Positions 57,259-64,000 of a stretch of DNA of 64,000 nt are shown here, in pieces. Positions within the stretch are counted from its first letter, which is position 1; each line of letters begins with the position of its first letter. The DNA is from Pararhizobium sp. YC-54 (GTDB lineage: Bacteria; Pseudomonadota; Alphaproteobacteria; Rhizobiales; Rhizobiaceae), in contig NZ_JAOYTH010000019.1 of NCBI RefSeq assembly GCF_025847205.1, positions 1 through 64,000 on the forward strand. Direction: 5' to 3'. Position numbers and translations under genes: made by a program. Below the pieces are notes generated by a model, which saw only the letters and a program-made list of their open reading frames with translations, searched no databases and was not told the origin of the DNA.

Positions 57259-57777
57259 ATGGTCATCACCGAAACATTTCTACACGAATGGACTGGCGAA
57301 GTCGCCGAGCCACTGCGCCTCGTAGAGAACCACGTCAAACCGGAATGGGTGGACGAATATCAGCATCTCAACATGGCCCAATACCTGACAATCTGCGATC
57401 AGGCTAATTGGGCCTTCTGGAACTGGCTGAACCATCCCGCCCAGACGATCGAGTCCCGCAAGGGCCATGAATATGTCATCGTCGAGAACCACGTGATCTA
57501 TATCGGCGAACTGGCCGAGGGTGCGAATTTCGTCATCGACACAATTCTCACCGACATCGACGACAAGCGCTTCATACTCTTCCACCACATCTACGATGCC
57601 GACGGGAATTTGGCAGCCACCAATGAGGTCAAGTGCCTCGGCTTCAATCTCGAGAGCCGTCGTATTGAGGCTTGGCAACCTGTGGTCGCCGAACGGATGA
57701 AACTGGTGCTCGAGAGGCAAATCCACCTTGCACGACCCGAGCAATCCGGCCAAGGCATTGTCCTCAAGAAGAGATAG
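57259..57777 (+). CDS. Hotdog-fold acyl-CoA thioesterase
   Basis: A 172-aa protein of the 4-hydroxybenzoyl-CoA thioesterase-like hotdog family. VKPEWVDEYQHLNMAQYLTICDQANWAF carries the conserved Asp/Glu-to-His and N-x-A-Y pattern of the substrate site. NHVIYIGELAEG and FILFHHIYDADGNLAATNEVKCLGF complete the fold. It starts 1 base after the previous stop and is followed after 4 bases by the enolase-superfamily gene. Similar enzymes release betaine from betainyl-CoA in carnitine breakdown. Here it could release a stable acid from its CoA ester. Confidence 0.82.
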   Translation: MVITETFLHEWTGEVAEPLRLVENHVKPEWVDEYQHLNMAQYLTICDQANWAFWNWLNHPAQTIESRKGHEYVIVENHVIYIGELAEGANFVIDTILTDIDDKRFILFHHIYDADGNLAATNEVKCLGFNLESRRIEAWQPVVAERMKLVLERQIHLARPEQSGQGIVLKKR

Positions 57778-57781
57778 AACC

Positions 57782-58897
57782 ATGAAGATCAAAAGAATCT
57801 CGCTGTTCTCCATTCCGATCGACGTCGGCATGGAACTGACCCGCTATGTCTCCTCGCAAGAGATCAACCCCGCGCTCGACGTCCTCGTCGTGAAAATCGA
57901 ATCCGATAGCGGCCTTGTTGGCTGGGGCGAAGTCTGCTCTGCACCGCCATACTATCTGCCGGAGTTGTCCGCCGGCGCGCGTGAGGGCATCCGCCACGTT
58001 GCCTCCATCGTGCTGGGGCGCGACCCTCGCCAGATCGCACCGATCCTCAAGAATATCTCAGCGGCTCTTCGTGGTCACGGCAATGCCAAGACCGCGCTCG
58101 AGATGGCGCTCTGGGATTTGGCCGCAAAATGTCACGGTATACCCTTGGTGGACCTTTGGGGCGGTCGCGTGGCCGAAAGCCTTCCCGTGCTCAACGTTGT
58201 CCGGATCGGCACGCGCGAGGAGACGCTCGCCCAGTTCGAGGCACAGCGCGCGTTGGGGTATTCCCGCTTCCAGATTAAAGTCGGCGCGGGTGAGGCGCAC
58301 GATGACATTACCACCATCCGCATGGTCGAGGAGATTGCCCAGCCACATGAGCGTCTCTGGTATGATCCAAACCGCGCCTGGCTCGTTGACGACGCCATCC
58401 GGATAATCACGTCACTACGCGATCTGAACCCCCTGATCGAGAACCCCTGCGACACCTACGAGGAATGTCGCACCGTTGCGCAGCGGACGGGCGCCCGCAT
58501 CATGCTCGATGAGGTCTTGGACAGCCCGCAGCGCTTTGTGCAGGCGGTTCATGATCAGGTTCTCGACGTCGCATCCCTTAAAACCTCGGCAATTGGCGGT
58601 ATTGAGGCGGCGCGCAATGCTATGAGGCTGGCGGAAATTCTTGGCGTGCCTGTGCGGATCGAGGACTATTACGGCACGGGCATTCTCCTGGCCTGCGTCA
58701 CCCACATGGGACATACTCTTCCAAAGAGCCTCGTTTACGGCCTGTACGATTACGTTTCCGACGACCTCCCGCTCGTCAACAATCCATTGAAGGTGATCAA
58801 CGGAGAAATACGGCTGCCTGATAAATGCTGCCCCGGTCTCGGCGTCGATGTCAACGAGAGCATCTTAGGCAACCCAGTCGCTGTGCTGGAGCTCTGA
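57782..58897 (+). CDS. Mandelate racemase/muconate lactonizing enzyme-family (enolase superfamily) protein
   Basis: A 371-aa enolase-superfamily enzyme. N-terminal cap includes SGLVGWGEVCSAPPYYLPE. Barrel residues: RFQIKVGAG, where the second Lys of the usual KxK is present but the first is Gln; metal ligands in YDPNRAW (Asp), IENPC (Glu) and MLDEVLD (Asp); and an opposite Lys in SLKTSAIGG. This set suits racemases, epimerases or dehydratases of the cis-3-hydroxyproline dehydratase/proline-betaine epimerase branch. The barrel would abstract a proton alpha to a carboxylate. Its presence in a CoA-ester operon suggests stereochemical correction of the substrate. Substrate unknown. Confidence 0.85.
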   Translation: MKIKRISLFSIPIDVGMELTRYVSSQEINPALDVLVVKIESDSGLVGWGEVCSAPPYYLPELSAGAREGIRHVASIVLGRDPRQIAPILKNISAALRGHGNAKTALEMALWDLAAKCHGIPLVDLWGGRVAESLPVLNVVRIGTREETLAQFEAQRALGYSRFQIKVGAGEAHDDITTIRMVEEIAQPHERLWYDPNRAWLVDDAIRIITSLRDLNPLIENPCDTYEECRTVAQRTGARIMLDEVLDSPQRFVQAVHDQVLDVASLKTSAIGGIEAARNAMRLAEILGVPVRIEDYYGTGILLACVTHMGHTLPKSLVYGLYDYVSDDLPLVNNPLKVINGEIRLPDKCCPGLGVDVNESILGNPVAVLEL

Positions 58898-58900
58898 GCG

Positions 58901-59920
58901 ATGCGCGAGGCACTCCAAGGCATCACGGTTGTCGATCTTTCAGTAAACGCGCCCGGGCCTTTCGCGTCGAAGATGCTTCTCGACCTTGGCGCGACTGTCA
59001 TCTCGATCGTGAACCCGGCGGGCGCTCCAGAATATTCTGGAGCAAATGACGATCCGATGCTCTCAGCTCGCGGTGGACCGCACGACGCTCTCAGCAAGGG
59101 AAAGTCAACTCTTCGTCTCGATCTAAAGACCGAGAGCGGGCGTACCGAGCTTTTTGGGCTGCTCGAAACGGCTGATGTGCTCGTTAGCGAGATGCGTCCG
59201 GGAAAACTGGAAGCCCTCGGGTTCGGCTGGACGGGGCTTGCGGTCAGGAACGCCCGCCTCATACTCTGCGAAATTTGCGGCTATGGAAGCAAAGGTCCGC
59301 GCTCGACGCGGGCCGGGCACGACATAAATTATCTTTCCCTCTCAGGCGCACTTTCGCTTATACGCGATGCTGACGGCAAACCGATCCCTCCCCAAAATAT
59401 ACTTGGGGACTATGCAGCTGGCGGATGCCTCGCCGTCACGGGAATTCTTGCCGCTCTTGTAGAGCGTGAGACGACTGGCAAGGGCCGGCATCTCGAAGTC
59501 TCCATGACAGATGGCGTCCGTTATCTTATGTCGGACATCACCGCAGCAACACTGCTAGCCGGTCATCCCGAAGAAAGTTGGCGGAATACGCTGTCAGGCG
59601 GAATGCCAACCTATGACACATATGAAACCGCCGATGGTGGTTGGATCGCTGTTGGAGCGCTCGAACCGAAGTTCATCAGGGTTCTCGGAAATACTCTGGA
59701 ATGGCCGGAATTGCTGGATTTAATGGCACAGAAATCCACGTGGCCCTTAGCAAGGAAAGGACTTGCAGAGCGTTTTCGCCGGAAGAGTCAAAATACATGG
59801 GACCAACTCTTTGCCGACTGTGACGCATGCGTCACCCCTGTCTTATCACTCGATCGTCTGGACCCTGATAAAGCCCCAGATCTTTGCGCAGTGCTCGGCT
59901 CGACATCACCAGGTCAATAA
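58901..59920 (+). CDS. CaiB/BaiF-family CoA transferase or racemase
   Basis: A 339-aa class-III CoA-transferase-fold protein, shorter than the usual 380-400 aa. Blocks: GITVVDLSVNAPGPFASKMLLDLGATVISI, DVLVSEMRPGKLEALGFGWTGL and GHDINYLSLSGALSLI, with GDYAAGGCLAVTGILAALVERETTGKG. The usual catalytic Asp of transferases lies within a region that here reads SEMRPGK. GHDINYLSLSGAL is like that of 2-methylacyl-CoA racemase, so it may be a racemase instead. The start follows the enolase-family stop by 3 bases; it ends the operon. It could move CoA between substrate and product or invert a 2-methylacyl centre. Confidence 0.87.
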   Translation: MREALQGITVVDLSVNAPGPFASKMLLDLGATVISIVNPAGAPEYSGANDDPMLSARGGPHDALSKGKSTLRLDLKTESGRTELFGLLETADVLVSEMRPGKLEALGFGWTGLAVRNARLILCEICGYGSKGPRSTRAGHDINYLSLSGALSLIRDADGKPIPPQNILGDYAAGGCLAVTGILAALVERETTGKGRHLEVSMTDGVRYLMSDITAATLLAGHPEESWRNTLSGGMPTYDTYETADGGWIAVGALEPKFIRVLGNTLEWPELLDLMAQKSTWPLARKGLAERFRRKSQNTWDQLFADCDACVTPVLSLDRLDPDKAPDLCAVLGSTSPGQ

Positions 59921-60429
59921 CGAATGCTCCGCAGTCAAAGTGACGAACAGCGGCTGACACTCTGCTCTGCTGCACTTTGCTTGATGGCGTGCACTCGGAA
60001 CGCAATTGAAAAACTGCTTGAAGAGTATGCCACAAAGCACGTCGAGCGTCCTATATCGACCGAGTGGCATATTCTGAGCACCTTGGGTGGCCCCTTGCTG
60101 TGTAAATCTCGCAAGACCGCCTTTCAGCAGAAAGCCCCGCCGTCTATCATTCCCGGTGAGGCAAGATGGTGTGTTGTGGAGTAAGTTGACCGGAGTGTCG
60201 ACCTTGAAGACAGAGCCCCGTTAGGCTGTAAGCCATCGGCAGTCTAAGGTGGCGGTCACGGGGCAAGGTGCCCAGGCAATTTAGGACCGTACCTCACTAC
60301 GGTTTCCGACGAACCGTAAGCCGGGAAGCGCCGCTCTTCTTATTCGCAAACACGGCATTGATCATCAATCCGATCGCCACCTCCCTTCTTGAGGTGGGCC
60401 ACCTTAATTCAAGTGGCAATCAACAAGCT
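59921..60429. other. Gene-free stretch between catabolic operon and integrase relic
   Basis: About 510 bases. Short open frames exist on both strands but show no recognisable domain. It may contain the 3' untranslated region of the operon and decayed mobile DNA. Confidence 0.4.
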
Positions 60430-61136
60430 CGCCACGTGTCACCGGCTGCAGGTAGGCGATCGCGGCCAGCACCGCGGCCTCATGCTCTGAGAGAGACGCG
60501 GAGGACGACCGGGTCGGTACCTGCGAGGCGCGGATTGCGCGCGCATAAGCCGAACGGCTTCGATGCTGCCAACCGCCGTCGACCGCGACGATATCATAGG
60601 GGCGGGACTGCAGTTCGCGGCGCTCCGAAATCGTTGGCCTCTACATCATCCGCGACGACAACAGCGACGGCCATGGCTGGATCGAGATTTTTCCGGACCA
60701 GGGCGTCCTCGTAACGCTACGCGGCAAGACCGGGTGGTGTCAGGTCAACGTCGGATGCGGTGCCTCCGACCAGACCTGCCCGGTTGTCGCTCTCGAAAGC
60801 TGGATCCGCTTCGGCCGGATCGCCAGAAGGCCGCTGTTCCGCCGCATTTTCAAGGACAACAAGACGGTCGACGTCGAGCGGCTCTCCGACAAGCATTTCG
60901 CCCGCTTGGTCAAGCAGACAGCACTTGCCGCCAGCGTGCGATCCGATCTTCCCGAGGGCGATCGTGCGCTGTTGTTTTCCGGGCATTCTCTGCGTGCCGG
61001 TCTTGCCTCCTCGGCCGGCATCGAAGAACCTTATGTCCAGAAACAGTTCGGACATGCCTCGGCCAAGATGACGCGGAAATAGCAGCGGCGGCGCGACCGT
61101 TTCCGCACCAACCTGACAAAGGCATCAGGGCTTTAG
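60430..61136 (+). pseudogene. Tyrosine recombinase (phage-type integrase) pseudogene, catalytic Tyr codon replaced by TAG
   Basis: No start-to-stop frame survives, but translation gives integrase blocks in order. An N-terminal relic is ETRRTTGSVPARR (about 60490-60530) in one frame. Then, in a single frame from about 60630, RRSEIVGLYIIRDDNSDGHG, LVTLRGKTGWCQVNVGCG, FSGHSLRAGLASSAGIEE and PYVQKQFGHASAKMTRK. After MTRK comes TAG (61080-61082), then QRRRDRFR and a natural stop at 61134. In relatives this is MTRKYQRRRDRF, so the stop sits exactly at the nucleophilic Tyr. The catalytic Arg and His (HSLRAG, GHAS) are intact. One substitution, plus earlier frameshifts, inactivated it. Confidence 0.8.
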
Positions 61137-61382
61137 TAGACCCCTCCCCTTCTCCGAATTGAAACGCTTAGCTAAAAAATCGTGTCCGGATTTTTAGCTA
61201 ACGGTTTCAACTGAATCCTTAAGTAAAAGCCACAACCTGATTTGCCGTGTCAGGTACGTGGGGCAAAATCGGTGGCAGCGTTTCGGTGAGTGAGCATAGA
61301 AGTGTGCATAACCCGGCGTTTTGAGAATTGATTGATAGCCTGAGGATTCTCCCGCCGGGGCAAATCATGATTCGATTCTGTC
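61137..61382. other. Left flank of the IS66-family element
   Basis: About 245 bases without a gene. It contains an inverted repeat formed by TTAGCTAAAAA and TTTTTAGCTAA (about 61169-61201), probably near an element end or acting as a terminator for the integrase side. I could not fix the IS boundary. Confidence 0.4.
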
Positions 61383-63055
61383 ATGACGAAACGGCTCCCC
61401 TCCCCCGAGCATGCCGACACGCTGTCGCTGAATGCGTTGCGCAGTCTTGTGTCCGGTCTGTTGGAGCGGTCGCAGCAGGCGGAAGCCCGACTTGGGAAGC
61501 TTGAGGCCGACAACATCCAGCTGCGCGAGGAAAACGCCGCCCTTCGGCTCGAGAACACGCGGCTGAAACTCGACAACCAGCTGCTGCGCGACGAGATCGC
61601 CCGGTTGAAGAACCTGCCGCCGCGCCCGCCGTTTCGCTCCTCCGGTATGGACAAGGCGACGGATGCCAAATCCGATGACAAAGTCCAGACAAAGAAGAAG
61701 CCGCGCGGAACGAAGTTGGATGTGAAACGGGTGAGCCGGCAGGAGATCCTGCGCATCAATGCTCCGGCCGGCTCACGATTCAAGGGGTACAAAAGCGTCT
61801 ATGTTCGCGACCTGGTGCTCAAGGCGGAGCTCGTGCATTACCGTCGCGAATGCTGGGTGACGTCGCAGGGAAAGACGGTGCTGGCACCCTTGCCGGCGGG
61901 GACCATCGGTGGCTATGGCACCAACCTCAGGCGACTGTGCCTGATGTTGCATGCACAAGGCCAGGTAACGACCGCGCGTCTGACGACATTGCTCAACGAC
62001 ATTGGTCTCGACATCTCAAAACGCCAGATCGTACGGCTTTTGACCCGGCAGCTAGATGGCTTTGTTGCCGAGGACGCGGCGGTGTTGCATGCCGGTCTGG
62101 TGTCGTCGTCTTATGTCACCGTCGACGACACCGGCGCCCGACATTCCCATAATCCTTGTTACGCCACACACACATCGGCGGCCCCAAATTTACTGTCTTT
62201 CGCACCACAAAATCGAAGTCTCGCCTGAATTTCCCGTCACTACTGCGCGGCGGCTACCAGGATTATGTCCTCAACGATGCCGCGTTCGATTACCTGAAAG
62301 AACGCCGTGCGGATGCGGCCATTACTGCCGGACTTCGCGCTCTTGAACCGCAGCACTTCTGCAACCAGGTGCCATTCATGACGCATCTGGCCGACAATGG
62401 CGTCGACATCTTCGACCGGCAGGAGATCGGCACGCATGCCGAGGCCGGCCTGTGGGGTTCTATCCGTCACCACGGCCTGATGGGCAACACGGTGATCGTG
62501 TCCGACGACGCCGGCCAGTTCCGCGTCGGCAATCACGCGCTGTGTTGGGTCCACGCAGAACGCCTTCTGCAAAAGCTCATGCCGGCCACCGCCAAGGAGG
62601 AGCGATCTATCGTGCTTATTCGCGATCTCGTCTGGCGTTTCTACAAGGCGCTGAAAGCTTATAAGCAGAACCCTTCCCCGCGGGCCGCTCCGGCCTTCCG
62701 ACGACGGTTCGACCGAATCTTCAGCCTACGCACCGGTTATGGGGCCCTCGACAAGTTGCTCGAACGGCTGCATCGACGAAAAAATGAGCTGCTGAAGGTC
62801 CTCGAGCATCCCGATATTCCGCTGCACACCAACGCATCGGAGAATGACCTACGATCCTTCGTGACGAAGCGGAAGATCTCCGGCGGTACGATGAGCCGCG
62901 ACGGCCGGGTCGCGCGAGACATCATGCTTGGTCTCATGAAGACCTGCCAGAAGCTTGGGCTGTCCTTTTACCACTACCTCGGTGACCGGCTCGGTATCGG
63001 CAACGTCGACCAACCGGTTCCGCCCCTGTCAGCGATCATTCTCGCTCGGGCCTGA
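61383..63055 (+). pseudogene. IS66-family transposase, frameshifted
   Basis: Two frames overlap at about 62156-62228. The first (61383-62228) has an N-terminal coiled coil (LGKLEADNIQLREENAALRL) typical of IS66 TnpC and runs to SSSYVTVDDTGARHSHNPCY with the first DDE Asp. The second carries the rest: HIGGPKFTVFRTTKSKSRLN, VIVSDDAGQFRVGNHALCWVHAERLL, NASENDLRSFVTKRKISGGTMSRDG. The break lies in an ACACACAC run near 62166 and fits a two-base insertion. A repaired protein would be about 555 aa. No tnpA/tnpB genes are present, as in the ISBst12-like group. Inactive as written unless frameshifting occurs. Confidence 0.85.
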
Positions 63056-63368
63056 ACACCAGAGGTCGCTTCGGCTCGGCTGCGCCACCACCGTTGCCCA
63101 ATGAACCGGCACTGCCACCAAATCTGCCCCGCGTACCCGTGTCAGGGCGTCGGGCGGCAAGTTGGACAAATCGTAACGCATTGAAAACATGGGATATGAT
63201 TCGCTAAACGGACGCTATCTCATAGTTAGCATCTGTCACCGAATAGGCTCTTGGCCTATCTCACTTCCGATAAGTAGCGCTTATCGGAAGTTAGCCATCT
63301 TAAGTGATTTTCTTGCCATCTTCGTCCGAAATCGCTATATTCGGGCTCGATTTCGATGAGGAAAACCG
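63056..63368. promoter_or_regulatory. Intergenic region with vapBC promoter and two inverted repeats
   Basis: About 310 bases without a gene. ATAGGC/GCCTAT (63243-63248 and 63254-63259) and a perfect 12-base arm pair (63263-63291, listed separately) lie 80-125 bases before vapB, where the autoregulated TA promoter is expected. The first 150 bases probably include the right end of the IS66 element. Confidence 0.5.
63263..63291. repeat. Perfect 12-base inverted repeat upstream of vapBC
   Basis: ACTTCCGATAAG (63263-63274) and CTTATCGGAAGT (63280-63291), separated by TAGCG. It may be the VapB operator. The two-arm, 5-base-spacer layout also resembles a tyrosine-recombinase core site, and an integrase relic lies about 2.1 kb upstream. 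Confidence 0.7.
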
Positions 63369-63626
63369 ATGACCGAACCACAACTCTCCGTGCGCAGCGC
63401 CAAAGCCAGGGATCTGGCGCACGCGCTTGCCAAACGCACCGGCCAGCCGATCAACAAGCTGGTCGAGCAGGCGTTGGAGCATTTTGACCTGGAATTGCGG
63501 CAGTCGACGGCGCGCAGGCCAGAGGATGTGCTGTGGGATCTCATGGCCGAAGGTCGCCGCGCGGTGCCGGCCGGAGCGACATCGGCGCACGACGATTTTT
63601 ATGACGAGAACGGCTTGCCGAAATGA
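63369..63626 (+). CDS. vapB: VapB-type antitoxin
   Basis: An 85-aa antitoxin of the Rv0623-like ribbon-helix-helix type. The N-terminal LSVRSAKARDLAHALAKRTGQPINKLVEQALEHF forms the DNA-binding fold; the C-terminal half (RRPEDVLWDLMAEGRRAVPAG, DDFYDENGLPK) should wrap the toxin. GAGGAAA precedes the ATG. Its TGA overlaps the start of the PIN toxin gene (ATGA). It neutralises VapC and probably represses its own promoter through the inverted repeats upstream. Confidence 0.88.
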   Translation: MTEPQLSVRSAKARDLAHALAKRTGQPINKLVEQALEHFDLELRQSTARRPEDVLWDLMAEGRRAVPAGATSAHDDFYDENGLPK

Positions 63627-64000
63627 TCGCACTGGATACCTCGGTCATTCTGGCGATCGCCCTGGCAGAGCCGGAGGCTGAAACATTCAAGGCAATCGTC
63701 GTTCGCGAACCGGTCAGCATCGGCTGGCCGACGCTGCTCGAGGCCCGGATGGTGCTGACCGGCAGAGGATTTCCCAATGCCGCGGCCATCATCGCCCAGC
63801 TCGTCGAGCTGTCCAATGTCAGCGCGGTCACTTTTGGCGAAAGGCACTATCACGCCGCCGAGCAAGCCTTTGACCGGTTCGGCAAGGGGCGCCATCCGGC
63901 GGCATTGAACATGGGCGACTGCTTGTCCTATGCGGTCGCCGCGGTCGCCAGGGCGCCGCTGCTGTTCAAGGGGCTTGATTTCGGTCAGACAGACCTGAAA
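63623..64000 (+). CDS. vapC: VapC-type PIN-domain toxin (partial, cut by window edge)
   Basis: The first 126 codons of a PIN-domain RNase; the gene runs past the window. MIALDTSVILAIAL contains the first catalytic Asp, PTLLEARMVL the conserved Glu, and NMGDCLSYAVAAVARAPLLFKGLDF the later acidic cluster, so the core is nearly complete. It cleaves RNA (tRNA or rRNA in known VapCs) when free of VapB. The ATGA overlap with vapB ensures coupled translation. The four acidic residues seem present, suggesting a functional toxin. Confidence 0.88.
   Translation, partial: MIALDTSVILAIALAEPEAETFKAIVVREPVSIGWPTLLEARMVLTGRGFPNAAAIIAQLVELSNVSAVTFGERHYHAAEQAFDRFGKGRHPAALNMGDCLSYAVAAVARAPLLFKGLDFGQTDLK

Noticed and set aside
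1..64000. CRISPR arrays, rRNA genes and replication origins
   Set aside because: No regularly spaced repeats, rRNA-like sequence or repABC-type genes were seen in reading the window.

Overview
The window looks like accessory DNA of a plant-associated alphaproteobacterium of the Rhizobiales (Rhizobium, Sinorhizobium or Agrobacterium type), probably a large plasmid or chromid. This is inferred from the gene content: many ABC-transporter and catabolic operons, a C-terminal fragment of a protein family I associate with rhizobial plasmids, IS110, IS630 and IS66 elements, and integrase debris. No rRNA, CRISPR array or intact tRNA was seen, and no replication genes.

Layout. 1-7.5 kb: an ectoine/5-hydroxyectoine-type uptake and degradation operon on the minus strand (EhuB-A-C-D transporter, DoeA/EutD-like ectoine hydrolase, M20 deacetylase, EutA-like racemase-family protein cut by the window edge). 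A MocR-type regulator of the kind that controls ectoine catabolism is divergent to it. 7.7-14.8 kb: a 3-hydroxyacyl-CoA/hydroxyacid dehydrogenase, a D-2-hydroxyacid dehydrogenase, a polar amino-acid-type ABC transporter and an FMN L-2-hydroxyacid oxidase. 15.3-20.8 kb: Lrp-type regulator, alanine racemase, D-amino-acid dehydrogenase and RidA (D/L-alanine use), then a succinate-semialdehyde dehydrogenase paralogue and a cold-shock protein.

21-28.5 kb is the most unusual part: a translationally coupled operon encoding a two-dinucleotide-domain flavoprotein with a long C-terminal extension (789 aa), a 215-aa middle component and a 1040-aa Rad50/SbcC-like ATPase with a zinc hook. An unrecognised 354-aa protein lies upstream. 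The architecture matches Lamassu/ABC-three-component anti-phage systems with an FMO-type effector. It is followed by a decayed ThiF/E1-like fragment and a truncated metallo-beta-lactamase-fold gene, which suggests an inserted defence island.

29.2-32.9 kb: GABA catabolism (MerR-XRE-cupin regulator, gabT, and a gabD broken by a frameshift just before its catalytic Cys). 33-38.5 kb: mobile and decayed DNA (IS630 remnant, IS110 element, DUF1612-type and etfA fragments), a quinone-oxidoreductase-like MDR gene and an Rrf2 regulator. 39.4-59.9 kb: a large catabolic region with a dipeptide/opine-type ABC transporter, propionyl-CoA carboxylase, methylmalonyl-CoA mutase and epimerase, a GlxA-type AraC regulator, an NDP-forming acyl-CoA synthetase, two enoyl-CoA hydratase-family enzymes, an acyl-CoA dehydrogenase, a thioesterase, an enolase-superfamily enzyme and a CaiB-type CoA transferase. 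Together these would take an unknown imported acid through CoA esters to propionyl-CoA and succinyl-CoA. 60.4-64 kb: a dead tyrosine integrase whose catalytic Tyr codon is an amber stop, a frameshifted IS66-family transposase, and a vapBC toxin-antitoxin pair cut by the window edge.
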